Shown one piece after another: positions 17,321 through 27,090 of a DNA stretch of 64,000 nt. A program made the translations under genes and the position numbers. Numbering within the stretch: position 1 is the stretch's first letter; each line of letters starts with the position of its first letter. A model generated the notes under the pieces. That model saw only the letters and a list, made by a program, of their open reading frames with translations. It searched no databases and was not told the DNA's origin. This stretch comes from Parabacteroides sp. AM08-6 (GTDB lineage Bacteria > Bacteroidota > Bacteroidia > Bacteroidales > Tannerellaceae), in assembly GCF_003473295.1 (NCBI RefSeq), contig NZ_QRMP01000002.1:311204-375203 (forward strand), read 5' to 3'.

Positions 17321-18052
17321 ATGGACAAGAACAAAGTAGGAGAATTTCATTTTATAACGGAGTCTTATCTGATGGACTTCCGGGGACGCATCACTATTCC
17401 GATGATTGGTATGTATTTGCTTCATGCCGCATCCAGCCATGCCGCCGACCGTGGTTTCGGCTATGATGACATGACCGAACGTCACACAGCTTGGGTGCTT
17501 TCACGTCTGGCAATCGAAATGACTTCTTATCCTGCCATGTCCGAGTCTGTGACCCTTTATACTTGGGTGGATGAAGTCGGCAAGCTTTTTACCAGCCGTT
17601 GTTTCGAACTGGTCAACGGGGAAGGGAAAACTTTCGGATATGCTCGCTCCATCTGGGCGGCTATCGACATGGAAACCCGTCGTCCGACCTTGCTTGATGT
17701 AGCCGGTCTGGGTGCATATATCACCGACCGTCCTTGCCCAATCGAAAAGCCCGGCAAAATAGCTATGGTGGAAAATGATACCGCCGGCGAGTCCTACCGG
17801 GTGAAATACAGTGATTTGGATGTAAACGGCCACTTGAACAGTGTTAAGTATATGGAGCATTTGTTGGACTTGTTCGACATATCCATGTTCCGTGAAAAAG
17901 AGATAAGCCGTTTCGAGATAGCCTATCAAGCCGAAGGTAAATACGGCATGGAACTGTCTCTCCATAATAAGGAAATGGCCCCGGACAGCTATAGCATGGC
18001 TATCTGTAACGAAGGCAAAGCAATCTGCCGCGCCGCCGTTACGTGGAAATGA
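17321..18052 (+). CDS. Acyl-ACP thioesterase (FatA/FatB-like)
   Basis: A 243-residue double hot-dog protein of the acyl-ACP thioesterase family, which releases fatty acids from acyl carrier protein. The first domain includes TAWVLSRLAIEM and VDEVGKLFTSRCFEL. The second begins with the catalytic-type motif DLDVNGHLNSVKYMEHLLD (Asn, His). It lies 12 bases after ilvN and 54 bases before ilvC, clearly within the ilv operon. This placement occurs in other Bacteroidota, to my knowledge. One idea is a link between branched-chain keto acids and branched fatty acid release, but the sequence does not prove it. Confidence 0.88.
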   Translation: MDKNKVGEFHFITESYLMDFRGRITIPMIGMYLLHAASSHAADRGFGYDDMTERHTAWVLSRLAIEMTSYPAMSESVTLYTWVDEVGKLFTSRCFELVNGEGKTFGYARSIWAAIDMETRRPTLLDVAGLGAYITDRPCPIEKPGKIAMVENDTAGESYRVKYSDLDVNGHLNSVKYMEHLLDLFDISMFREKEISRFEIAYQAEGKYGMELSLHNKEMAPDSYSMAICNEGKAICRAAVTWK

Positions 18053-18106
18053 TGGGGAATGAAATAGAACGAATTAATTTTTTAATACATTTAATTTAAA
18101 AAGAAA

Positions 18107-19150
18107 ATGGCAGTAATGAATTTTGGCGGAGTTGACGAAAATGTAGTAACCCGCGAAGAGTTTCCGTTGGAAAAAGCAAGAGAAGTGTTGAAAGACGAAG
18201 TAATCGCCGTAATCGGTTACGGTGTTCAAGGCCCTGGCCAAAGCTTGAACTTGCGCGACAATGGTTTCAATGTAATCGTAGGACAGCGTAAAGGTAAAAC
18301 TTACGACAAAGCCGTGGCCGACGGTTGGGTTCCGGGCGAAACACTTTTCGACATCGAAGAAGCTTGCGAAAAAGCAACCATTATACAGGTGCTCCTTTCT
18401 GACGCCGCTCAGATTGAATGCTGGCCGCGTATCAAGAAACACCTGACTCCGGGTAAGGCATTATATTTCTCTCACGGCTTCGCTATCACTTACAAGGAAC
18501 GTACAAACATCATTCCTCCTGCAGATGTTGATGTTATCCTGATTGCGCCTAAAGGTTCCGGTACTTCTTTGCGCCGTATGTTCCTGCAGGGCCGCGGCCT
18601 GAATTCCAGCTATGCTATCTTCCAGGATGCTACAGGCAGAGCTATGGAGCGTGTGATTGCTCTGGGTATCGGTGTAGGTTCCGGTTATTTGTTCGAAACA
18701 ACATTCAAGAAAGAAGTATATTCCGACCTGACAGGCGAACGTGGTACTTTGATGGGGGCTATTCAGGGTTTGTTGCTGGCTCAATACGAAACATTGCGTG
18801 AAAATGGACACGAACCTTCTGAAGCATTCAACGAAACAGTAGAAGAGTTGACTCAGTCGTTGATGCCGTTGTTTGCAGAAAACGGAATGGATTGGATGTA
18901 TGCAAACTGCTCAACTACCGCTCAGCGTGGTGCTCTGGACTGGATGGGCCCGTTCCACGATGCAACTAAACCGGTATTTGAAAAACTGTATAAGGAAGTC
19001 GCTTGCGGCAACGAAGCACAGCGTTCCATCGATACGAACAGTAAGCCTGACTATCGCGAAGGCCTGAACAAAGAACTTGAAGCACTTCGCAACAGCGAAA
19101 TGTGGCGTGCCGGTGCCGTTGTTCGTAAATTGCGTCCGGAGAATAATTAA
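18107..19150 (+). CDS. ilvC: Ketol-acid reductoisomerase
   Basis: Converts acetolactate to 2,3-dihydroxyisovalerate with NAD(P)H and Mg, the second step of valine/isoleucine synthesis. The 347-residue protein has the Rossmann motif GYGVQGPGQSLNLRDNG, then the metal-binding acidic residues in YSDLTGERGTLMGAIQGL, and a C-terminal ISxTAE-equivalent region (NCSTTAQRGALDW). Its length is that of class I enzymes. Last gene of the ilv operon; a strong terminator follows. Confidence 0.96.
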   Translation: MAVMNFGGVDENVVTREEFPLEKAREVLKDEVIAVIGYGVQGPGQSLNLRDNGFNVIVGQRKGKTYDKAVADGWVPGETLFDIEEACEKATIIQVLLSDAAQIECWPRIKKHLTPGKALYFSHGFAITYKERTNIIPPADVDVILIAPKGSGTSLRRMFLQGRGLNSSYAIFQDATGRAMERVIALGIGVGSGYLFETTFKKEVYSDLTGERGTLMGAIQGLLLAQYETLRENGHEPSEAFNETVEELTQSLMPLFAENGMDWMYANCSTTAQRGALDWMGPFHDATKPVFEKLYKEVACGNEAQRSIDTNSKPDYREGLNKELEALRNSEMWRAGAVVRKLRPENN

Positions 19151-19216
19151 TAAAGAATAGCTTTCCGGAAAGGTATTTCATGTTTTATTTTTGGAATGTC
19201 ATTCCTAAGGTTTGAT

Positions 19217-19283
19217 AGAACACAAGAAGTCTTTAATTTCATAGTTTTTCTATGCTGTTGAAGCTCTCCTTGTGTTCTTTTTT
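19217..19283 (+). terminator. Terminator of the ilv operon
   Basis: AGAACACAAG (19217-19226) pairs with CTTGTGTTCT (19269-19278), followed by a T run. The loop is long (42 bases) but contains a second small hairpin (CATAG-TTTTT-CTATG). Confidence 0.7.
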
Positions 19284-19324
19284 ATTATTTTTGGGAGCAT
19301 AAAAGTTACTAAAAGAGAATTTAT

Positions 19325-20545
19325 ATGAGAAAAGATTTTTACTTTTATTTTATTTTTCTGATGTTGACAGGTATTTCACCTGTTAAAGCTCAGACTGAAC
19401 CCGCGTTGGATGATGGGTATTATTTGATTGAGAATGCGGAACATCTGAAATGGTTCCGGGACAAAGTGAACAGTACGACTGTAGTCGATGCGGAAAGCGA
19501 TGATCGTAAAATCAGTACAATCAGTGCCAAGCTGACGGCGGATGTCGAGCTTTCCGGCAATTGGACCCCGATAGGGGCGTATCATGGTGAGCCGGACATT
19601 GCCTATGCCGGTACATTCGATGGGCAAGGACATACCATTAGTGGTCTTACTGTCAATGAAATCTCTGGGAGAGAAAGTTATGGCTTGTTCGGCTATATTT
19701 GGAAAGGTTCGGTGAAGAATCTGGGGATTGTGAACAGTACGATTAAAGGAACTGACTATGTCGGGAGTATTTGCGGTATGCTGGGTAATGGTACGATTGA
19801 TAATTGTTTCAGTACCGCTACGGTAATCGGAACGGACGCTGATTCTCAGGTAGGCGGTTTGAGTGGGGGACTTCGTAAAACAAGTATTATCAAAAATAGC
19901 TACAATGCGGGAACGGTGACAGCAACGGGTAGCGGAAGTCCTTCTGTCGGAGGAATAAGCGGATATATTGGCAGCGAGTCCTTGGTCAAAAACTGCTATA
20001 ATGCCGGTATGCTGAGCGCAGTTTCCGAAGAGGCTGCGATAGGTGGAATTACCGGGAACGATTATAGTGGAAATTCAACTCTATCTCTGACTAAAGCCGG
20101 AGAAGAGGCTGGTCTTATCAACTGCTATTATCTGGAAGGTACAGGCTCGGGAGTACAGGCACAGGCATTATCTGCATCAGACTTTGTAACCACTATAAAT
20201 AGCGGCCTTTTTGGTGGAGATAATACTTATTGGCAAGGGACGGCAAGTGTTGCAAATGACCAACTCCTGATACCGACTTTCCAAGAGGACTATACCGTAC
20301 AAATTCCCTCTTCGCCGACTGCTATTGATAAAGTTGCTGATGTTGCCAACAACATCCGTGTGCTTGACGGACGTATTTGTATCACGACATCAGAAACTGT
20401 AAGTATGCGTATTGTCAACTTTGCAGGACAGGCAGTTCGTAATGTGCAATTATCAGCTGGCTATAACGAGGTTTCCGGCTTGCCGGAAGGTTTATACATT
20501 GTTACGCTTAACGATGGGACGCGTAGCAAGGTATTGATTCGATAA
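19325..20545 (+). CDS. Exported GLUG-repeat protein with T9SS-like C-terminus
   Basis: A 406-residue protein with a Sec signal ending VKAQ. The middle carries repeated GLUG-type segments (FDGQGHTISGL, GLFGYIWKGSVKNLGIVNS, YVGSICGMLGNGTIDNCFS, VGGISGYIGS), typical of beta-helical surface adhesin-like proteins. The last 70 residues form a small beta domain (MRIVNFAGQAVRNVQL to LPEGLYIVTLNDG, ending SKVLIR), as in type IX secretion sorting domains or related C-terminal domains. It is probably cell-surface or secreted. The role is unknown. A terminator follows. Confidence 0.8.
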   Translation: MRKDFYFYFIFLMLTGISPVKAQTEPALDDGYYLIENAEHLKWFRDKVNSTTVVDAESDDRKISTISAKLTADVELSGNWTPIGAYHGEPDIAYAGTFDGQGHTISGLTVNEISGRESYGLFGYIWKGSVKNLGIVNSTIKGTDYVGSICGMLGNGTIDNCFSTATVIGTDADSQVGGLSGGLRKTSIIKNSYNAGTVTATGSGSPSVGGISGYIGSESLVKNCYNAGMLSAVSEEAAIGGITGNDYSGNSTLSLTKAGEEAGLINCYYLEGTGSGVQAQALSASDFVTTINSGLFGGDNTYWQGTASVANDQLLIPTFQEDYTVQIPSSPTAIDKVADVANNIRVLDGRICITTSETVSMRIVNFAGQAVRNVQLSAGYNEVSGLPEGLYIVTLNDGTRSKVLIR

Positions 20546-20562
20546 TTATTATAACATATATG

Positions 20563-20603
20563 AGCAAAAGGGTTGTATCAATATGACCAATCCTTTTGCT
20601 TTC
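20563..20603 (+). terminator. Terminator after the GLUG protein gene
   Basis: AGCAAAAGG (20563-20571) pairs with CCTTTTGCT (20592-20600), followed by TTTC. Confidence 0.6.
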
Positions 20604-20641
20604 CTGACTTTATTAATCGTTAAATCTAAAATTTGAATATC

Positions 20642-21694
20642 ATGAAAGGAAAATTATTTACCACAAGTATTTGTTTATTATTTGTAGCATGTAGCCAAGA
20701 TGTAGAATTAGAACCGGACCAAAGTTTAACATCAGGGACACCGATTGTTACAAAAGTTGAATTAATGAACGACAGCATTCTCCCTTTAGATACGTTGAGT
20801 ATCAATCTTTTATCGAGTGACGATTATCCTTTTGGCAAATTTTATCCGGAAATCGGGAATTTGCCGGCTCCAAGCGTTTATGAAGGATATACAAATGCTC
20901 CAGAAAGGTTTTTTGCGTTAAGAATAGACAATCCTCTTTTAAATAAGGATGGAAGTGTTAGCCCTGCATTAGCCCGTTCTATAGGGCAGATTCAGATTCA
21001 GTGGAGAGTGAAACATGATACACAATGGTATAATTATAATCCCAAGAAAAGGAATTGTGAGGAACTATATACAGATACTATCTTTAATAGACTTATAAAT
21101 GAAGCATTTTATCCACAAAAAGGTCAATGGGAGCATAGTTTAGATGCAAAGGCTTTGCCAAAGGGTGAAGTTCAGTTCCGTGCAAGATTATTACTTCTTC
21201 CGACCTTTGATGGGAATAGACCGTTAGAAGATGCTACATTATGGAGTGTACCTTATAACCCTAATTATTATATGAACGTTAAATACGGTTACGATTTTAA
21301 TCATCCGGAAGAAGGAACTACGGGGGAATCTCTTACTGCAAGGATAGGTGTCTTTCTGAATGTCAATGCTCATGATAGAAGAACATATGATGACGAAGGA
21401 ACCGAAGTAATTGAAAAAGTTGATCAGATTACAATATCAGCCTTGGGTAAAAAAGATATAAGTTATCTTTCGTATCACCCCTGTTTGTATGTGTCAACAA
21501 GTAAAAATGTTGTAATTGGAACTTCTGTTGATTTTATATATGATGCCGCTGTTTCTGTTTCATATACAGACAAAAATGGCCATTTTGTAAGGGCAGAAAC
21601 AACTAATAAGAGATTTACTCATTCTATTTACGTAAGTAAAGATAATTACGAAACTGTAGAGTTGACATTCTATGACTATATAGATATCTATTAA
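20642..21694 (+). CDS. Lipoprotein of unknown function
   Basis: The 350-residue lipoprotein starts at ATG 20642 (MKGKLFTTS); an upstream TTG at 20633 in the same frame is less likely. Lipobox LFVACSQD places the lipidated Cys near residue 17. The first part after it (PIVTKVELMNDSILPLDTLS) reads like a beta-sandwich entry, and the rest alternates strands with many aromatic residues. No known domain was recognised. It is separated from the SusC/SusD locus by 831 bases with an invertible-promoter candidate. Confidence 0.7.
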   Translation: MKGKLFTTSICLLFVACSQDVELEPDQSLTSGTPIVTKVELMNDSILPLDTLSINLLSSDDYPFGKFYPEIGNLPAPSVYEGYTNAPERFFALRIDNPLLNKDGSVSPALARSIGQIQIQWRVKHDTQWYNYNPKKRNCEELYTDTIFNRLINEAFYPQKGQWEHSLDAKALPKGEVQFRARLLLLPTFDGNRPLEDATLWSVPYNPNYYMNVKYGYDFNHPEEGTTGESLTARIGVFLNVNAHDRRTYDDEGTEVIEKVDQITISALGKKDISYLSYHPCLYVSTSKNVVIGTSVDFIYDAAVSVSYTDKNGHFVRAETTNKRFTHSIYVSKDNYETVELTFYDYIDIY

Positions 21695-21875
21695 TCATTC
21701 TAACAAAATAGTTTTTCGAATATGATATGAATGACAACAGAGAATAAGTGGAACCAGTCTATATTTTAGCTGGTCTGTCTATCGTGGTGCTAAATATTAG
21801 GGATTTGTATAGTTGTGCTCTAAAAGTTAGACGTTACTTAGTTGTCCCTAAAAAAGCTCCTATAATTTGAATAGT

Positions 21876-21920
21876 CCGATTGGTATAATTAGCATTACCA
21901 ATCGGCTCTTTGTTTTTTTT
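21876..21920 (+). terminator. Strong orphan terminator
   Basis: CCGATTGGTA (21876-21885) pairs perfectly with TACCAATCGG (21896-21905), and a T-rich run follows to 21920. No gene ends directly before it; it could close the lipoprotein transcript, whose stop is 180 bases upstream. The stretch 21700-21870 shows no gene. Confidence 0.75.
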
Positions 21921-22069
21921 CTGTCACTCAATATCCTTTTTGTACCGATGTGTCATGATTTATAGAAAAATTTTGTTCTATTCAGGTTTATGAGACAAGT
22001 GGAACATATTTTGGGCGTTCTTATATAAAAAATACAAATCAAAACATTGCTATATAAATGTATAGCCCA

Positions 22070-22298
22070 AGTTCTATATGAACTATGGTGTTTTTGAAGC
22101 CATTGTATAATTGCCAGTGATTTTTTGATAGTAAGTTTGTAGCTTTTTATTCAATTATAGATTTCTTAATTAAGAGGAGAGATTGTTGTTTTGTTAAATG
22201 TTGTTATCTTTTTGGCGCTTATTTGCTTAAATATATGTTTTTATTTAATTTTATCCACAAAATGAGATGTGTTTATATACCATAGTTCATATAGAACT
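22070..22298. promoter_or_regulatory. Probable invertible promoter segment
   Basis: AGTTCTATATGAACTATGGT (22070-22089) recurs as its exact reverse complement at 22279-22298, bracketing 189 AT-rich bases without a gene. In the present orientation the segment contains TAAGTTTG (22132-22139), a match to TAnnTTTG, with ATTGCC about 18 bases upstream, pointing toward the SusC/SusD locus. The opposite strand of the segment shows no such box. Size, repeat length and position match the phase-variable promoters known in Bacteroides. No recombinase gene is seen nearby. Confidence 0.7.
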
Positions 22299-22525
22299 AC
22301 AGACTTTCTTATCATATTCATTTTTAAGAGGTTGATATATTTGTTAATTTTAAACTAGTAGTAATGAAGTCAAAGAGAAAAAGCAAACGACAATTTGTCT
22401 ATTATTCCTTAAGTCATGTTATTCATAGTACCATAGAAAAGGAGAACTGCAACCTTTTGTGAAAGTAAAACAGAAACTACAAAATACCTATTTATTATAT
22501 ATGTATAACTAATATTTAATATTTT

Positions 22526-23962
22526 ATGAAGAAAAACGAAAAAAAGACAGAGCAGAATATCATGGTGATATTCCTCTTGTTTGTAATGTCTTGCTTTGTA
22601 TTTAGTTGCAAAGAAGACAAAGTGGATTCGAAGAGTCACGATCCTTCAAAAGCTGTTGAGATTACAGACTTTTCGCCAAAGAGTGGTTCCGCTCGTACTC
22701 GTTTATTTATTTACGGAAAAAACTTTGGTGATGACATTTCGCAGATTAAGGTGAAAATCGGTGGTTTAGAAGCAAAAGTAATTGGAAGTAATGGTGAATG
22801 TATTTATTGTGTAGTCCCTCAACGTGCTTTCGATGGGACAATTGAAGTTTTGATAGGAGGTGAAAATGAGACACCCGTCACTGCAGAAGCTTCTGAAAAA
22901 TTCACTTATGAAAAAAAATCAATGGTTAGTACTCTTTGTGGAACCATAAGTGAAACAGGAGAATACACCGTAACTGACGGTCCATTTGAAAAAGCAGGTT
23001 TCAAATATACAACTTGGTTGTCTTTCGATCCCCAGAATCCCAATCACCTATATGCGGTAGAAGATTATGCGGGTATTCGTTTGATTGATTTAGAAAAAAG
23101 AGAAGTCAGTACAGTCGTTACTTGTGGACAGATGAATATCGCACGTCCTCGAACCATTGCATGGTCTCCGGATGGAAATACCATGTATGTCAGTAACGAC
23201 CAGGGAAGTGAAGATGGTATTAGTAATGTGGCATTAAAGCGCGAAGAGAATTTTTTAAGAGCTGAAGTTGCAACTCGTTCCCGTAGCTGTAATGGAGCAG
23301 CTGTACACCCGGTAAATGGAGAAATTTACTATTCACAGTGGGAGGGTGGTTCAATCTGGAGAGATGAATTAGACGGCCAACCCCGGAAAGAGCTATTTAA
23401 AATTTGGGCAAACAGCTATGAAATCGGTATTATTTTCCACCCAACCGGAAATTATGCTTATATGCTAGGACATAATTTCCATGCTATCGTTAAAAGTACC
23501 TACAATTGGGAAAAGAAACAATTGGAAGTACCACAACCTTTTGTAGGAGAATATGGGTCTCCTGGTTGGCTCGATGGTGTCGGAACGCAAGCAAGAATTG
23601 ATTCTCCTTGGCAAGGAGTATTTGTTAAAAATGAAGAATATGTAAAACAAGGGAAAAGTGATGTATATGACTTCTACTTTGCAGATAGGTCAACTCATAG
23701 TATCCGAAAAATAACCCCAGAAGGAATGTTAGTTACTGTTGCCGGGCGTGGAAGTGAAGGTTTGGACAGTAATGTTTGGGGCTATGTAGATGGCGATTTA
23801 CGTAAAGAAGCTCGTTTCAATCAACCTCGAGGTATCGCTTATGACGAAAAAAGTGCAACATTTTATATTTCTGATTCTGAAAATCGCCGTATCCGGAGCA
23901 TCACCATTGAGGGAGAAACTGATGCTGTTAAATCAGATAAAGAAGCAGAAGTCAAACCATGA
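22526..23962 (+). CDS. IPT/TIG and NHL-repeat surface lipoprotein
   Basis: A 478-residue lipoprotein (lipobox VFSCKED). An IPT/TIG immunoglobulin-like domain comes first (VEITDFSPKSGSARTRLFIY to VVPQRAFDGTIEVLI). The remainder is a beta-propeller of NHL type: RPRTIAWSPDGNTMYVSND, FNQPRGIAYDEKSATFYISD, SENRRIRSITIEG. Proteins of this layout often accompany SusC/SusD pairs and may bind the ligand at the cell surface. First gene downstream of the invertible promoter candidate; its stop overlaps the susC start by ATGA, so the two are coupled. Confidence 0.85.
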   Translation: MKKNEKKTEQNIMVIFLLFVMSCFVFSCKEDKVDSKSHDPSKAVEITDFSPKSGSARTRLFIYGKNFGDDISQIKVKIGGLEAKVIGSNGECIYCVVPQRAFDGTIEVLIGGENETPVTAEASEKFTYEKKSMVSTLCGTISETGEYTVTDGPFEKAGFKYTTWLSFDPQNPNHLYAVEDYAGIRLIDLEKREVSTVVTCGQMNIARPRTIAWSPDGNTMYVSNDQGSEDGISNVALKREENFLRAEVATRSRSCNGAAVHPVNGEIYYSQWEGGSIWRDELDGQPRKELFKIWANSYEIGIIFHPTGNYAYMLGHNFHAIVKSTYNWEKKQLEVPQPFVGEYGSPGWLDGVGTQARIDSPWQGVFVKNEEYVKQGKSDVYDFYFADRSTHSIRKITPEGMLVTVAGRGSEGLDSNVWGYVDGDLRKEARFNQPRGIAYDEKSATFYISDSENRRIRSITIEGETDAVKSDKEAEVKP

Positions 23963-26900
23963 AAAGACACAGAAACATGAAACAAATATTTATTATAACT
24001 TTAATGTTGCTTGGTATCGGCTGGTGCGCATTTGCACAAGGAGATAAAAAACAAATAGAAGTAACAGGGACTGTTCTTGACGAGAATAATGAGCCATTGA
24101 TTGGTGTAAACATTGTGGTGAAAGATGTTCCGGGACTTGGAACCATCACAGATGTGGATGGCAAATATAAAATCAAAATGGAACCATACAATCGATTAGT
24201 CTTTTCTTATATCGGATACGAAACACAAGAGGTTTTGGTAAAGGAGCAGACAGTGGTTGATGTAAATATGAAAGTGTCTCAGACACAGGCGATTGATGAG
24301 GTTGTCATTACCGCAACGGGAGCCAGAAAAAAACTGACAGTGACAGGTGCGGTTACTACTATTGATGTCGCCCAATTAAAATCGACCCCAAGTGGTAATC
24401 TGGTAAATGCTCTTGCCGGTAATGTGGCTGGTGTAATGGCCATGCAGACTTCCGGACAGCCGGGACAAAACGTATCCGAATTCTGGATACGTGGTATCTC
24501 CACTTTTGGAGCCGGTAGCAGCGCATTAGTTTTGGTTGACGGCTTCGAACGCGATATGAACGAATTGAACATTGAGGATATCGAATCTTTTACAGTATTG
24601 AAAGATGCTTCAGAAACTGCCATTTACGGTTCACGAGGAGCGAATGGTGTTGTTTTGATTACCACTAAAAGAGGTAAAGACAGTAAAATTAATATTGATG
24701 CGAAAGTAGAAGTCAACTACAATACCCGAACTTTTACACCGGACTTTGTAGATGGTTACCAATATGCCTCTATGATGAATGAAGCTCGTATTACTCGCAA
24801 CAAAGAACCGATATTCTTAGACAGCGAACTGGAAGTTCTTCGGATGGGATTGGACCCGGACTTACTTCCCAATGTGGATTGGCAGGATTTATTGTTGAAA
24901 GACGGTGCAATGACCTATCGTGCAGCCTTGAACATGAATGGAGGGGGAAGAAATGCACGCTATTTTGTTTCTGCCAGCTATTTGGAGGAACAAGGTATGT
25001 ATAAGACGGATCAGACGTTAAAAAGTGACTATCAAACAAATGCCAATCATAAACGTTGGAATTATCGTATGAATGCGGATATCGACATTACAAAATCCAC
25101 TTTGTTAAAAGTCGGTGTTTCCGGGTATCTGAAAAAACAGAATGAACCGGGAGCCGTCGGAAATGATATCTGGCGATCCATCATGGGATACAATCCTGTA
25201 TCTAGCCCCGTTATTTACTCGAACGGTTATATTCCGGCATACGGCTATACGGAAGATTCGGAAGGTATCAGTTATCAAATGAATCCTTGGGTACTGGCTA
25301 CACAAACCGGCTATCGCGAACGTTGGTGGAATAATGTGGAAACGAACGTAACCTTGGAACAAAATCTTGATTTCCTGACCAAAGGATTAAGTTTTATCGG
25401 ACGTTTTGGTTTCGACACATACAATGAAAATACAATCCGTCGCGTAAAACGTCCTGAAATGTGGAAAGCCGAACGTTTCCGTGATATGGATGGAAATATC
25501 GTTTATAAACGGGTTGTCCAAAAAATGGAAATGACCCAATATTCCGAAAGTGACGGAGAGCGAAAAGAATATTTTGAGGCTGAGATGCATTACAATCGGC
25601 AGTTTAATGCACATAATTTGAGCGGAACATTGAAATATACACAAGATTCGAAAGTTCAGACGCAAAATATCGGCGGAGATGTTAAAAACTCAATTGCCCG
25701 TCGCCATCTGGGTCTAGCCGGACGTGTAGCTTATAATTGGAACAACCGTTATTTTGTCAACTTCAATTTTGGATATACCGGTTCTGAGAATTTCGCACCC
25801 GGAAATCAATTCGGTTTCTTCCCGGCTTATTCTGCAGCTTGGAATATAGCAGAAGAACCGTTTATCAAAAATCATCTGAAGTGGATGGATATGTTCAAAT
25901 TCCGATATTCCTGGGGTAAAGTAGGAAATGATCAAATGAATAGACGTTTCCCCTACCTTTACACCATCGGAGCCGGAGGAACTGATTATAATTGGGGTGA
26001 TTACAACTTCGATAATAAATATAGCAGTATACGTTATACTCAACCGGGATCGCCCAATATAACTTGGGAAATTGCGAAAAAACATGATGCCGGTTTGGAT
26101 ATGTCGTTATTCAGGGATTTATTTTCTCTAACAGTAGATTATTTTCATGAACAACGTGACGGTATTTTTATGGAACGTAGATATTTGCCTTATACCGCCA
26201 GTTTTGATGCGAATCCTTTTGGAAACGTAGGAAGTGTCAAAACAACAGGTTGGGATGGAAATTTCGCCTTCAAACCGAAAATCGGAGCAGTCGATTTAAC
26301 TTTGCGTGGAAACATGACTTTAAGTAAAAATGAGGTGTTGGAAAAGGATGAAGAAAACAACGTATACGAATATCAAATGGAAAGAGGGTATCGAGTAGAC
26401 CAAGCCAAAGGATTAATTGCTATTGGTCTATTCAAAGATTATGACGATATCCGTAATAGCCCCAAACAGGAATTCGGAACGGTACAGCCGGGAGACGTAA
26501 AATACAAGGATGTAAATGGTGATGGTGTCATTAACAGTGGCGACCGTGTAGCCATTGGTGCAACTCAAAAGCCTAACTTTATATATGGTATGGGGGCTTC
26601 CGCCAGTTGGAAAGGGTTAGACATAAACGTTCATTTCCAGGGTGCCGGCAAATGTTCTTTCTTCATAGGTGGGCCGACTGTTATGCCATTCAGCGGAGAG
26701 CAATGGGGTAATATTATGACAGATGTAGTTGGAAATTATTGGAGTTCCAGGGATATTTCGGGTACAGAAGCAACTGAAAATCCTAATGCAAAATATCCGC
26801 GTTTAAGTTACGGTTGGAATGATAATAACTATCAACAGTCAACAATGTGGCTCCGCAACGGTTCCTACCTGCGTTTGAAAACCCTTGAACTTGGCTACAC

Positions 26901-27078
26901 ACTTCCTAAAATACTTACGGCTAAAGTACATCTGAATACGCTCCGGTTCTTCCTGATTGGAACCAACCTGATAACTTGGTCCAGTTTCAAACTTTGGGAT
27001 CCGGAACAATCTACCCTACAAGGAACAGAATATCCTTTGGCAAAATCAATATCTGTAGGTTTCACTGTTAATTTATAA
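23959..27078 (+). CDS. SusC/RagA family TonB-linked outer-membrane protein
   Basis: A 1,039-residue TonB-dependent importer. Signal peptide (GIGWCAFAQ), then a carboxypeptidase-regulatory-like domain (VTGTVLDENNEPLIGVN), then the plug with the SusC hallmarks GVMAMQTSGQPGQNVSEF and WIRGISTFGAGSSALVLVDG, SETAIYGSRGANGVVLITTK, and a 22-strand barrel ending ISVGFTVNL. There is no N-terminal STN domain, so it is not expected to signal to an anti-sigma factor. It imports oligosaccharides or peptides together with the SusD partner. The second ATG at 23977 is also a possible start. Confidence 0.95.
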   Translation: MKRHRNMKQIFIITLMLLGIGWCAFAQGDKKQIEVTGTVLDENNEPLIGVNIVVKDVPGLGTITDVDGKYKIKMEPYNRLVFSYIGYETQEVLVKEQTVVDVNMKVSQTQAIDEVVITATGARKKLTVTGAVTTIDVAQLKSTPSGNLVNALAGNVAGVMAMQTSGQPGQNVSEFWIRGISTFGAGSSALVLVDGFERDMNELNIEDIESFTVLKDASETAIYGSRGANGVVLITTKRGKDSKINIDAKVEVNYNTRTFTPDFVDGYQYASMMNEARITRNKEPIFLDSELEVLRMGLDPDLLPNVDWQDLLLKDGAMTYRAALNMNGGGRNARYFVSASYLEEQGMYKTDQTLKSDYQTNANHKRWNYRMNADIDITKSTLLKVGVSGYLKKQNEPGAVGNDIWRSIMGYNPVSSPVIYSNGYIPAYGYTEDSEGISYQMNPWVLATQTGYRERWWNNVETNVTLEQNLDFLTKGLSFIGRFGFDTYNENTIRRVKRPEMWKAERFRDMDGNIVYKRVVQKMEMTQYSESDGERKEYFEAEMHYNRQFNAHNLSGTLKYTQDSKVQTQNIGGDVKNSIARRHLGLAGRVAYNWNNRYFVNFNFGYTGSENFAPGNQFGFFPAYSAAWNIAEEPFIKNHLKWMDMFKFRYSWGKVGNDQMNRRFPYLYTIGAGGTDYNWGDYNFDNKYSSIRYTQPGSPNITWEIAKKHDAGLDMSLFRDLFSLTVDYFHEQRDGIFMERRYLPYTASFDANPFGNVGSVKTTGWDGNFAFKPKIGAVDLTLRGNMTLSKNEVLEKDEENNVYEYQMERGYRVDQAKGLIAIGLFKDYDDIRNSPKQEFGTVQPGDVKYKDVNGDGVINSGDRVAIGATQKPNFIYGMGASASWKGLDINVHFQGAGKCSFFIGGPTVMPFSGEQWGNIMTDVVGNYWSSRDISGTEATENPNAKYPRLSYGWNDNNYQQSTMWLRNGSYLRLKTLELGYTLPKILTAKVHLNTLRFFLIGTNLITWSSFKLWDPEQSTLQGTEYPLAKSISVGFTVNL

Positions 27079-27090
27079 TCATGAAAAGAT

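Noticed and set aside
21780..21870. Possible insertion-sequence end (CTCTAAAAGTTAGAC and repeats of it)
   Set aside because: The short words resemble some IS ends, but no matching opposite end, target duplication or transposase remnant was seen.
23959..27078. SusC signalling through an ECF sigma/anti-sigma pair
   Set aside because: The protein goes directly from signal peptide to the carboxypeptidase-like domain without an STN domain, and no sigma or anti-sigma gene is adjacent.
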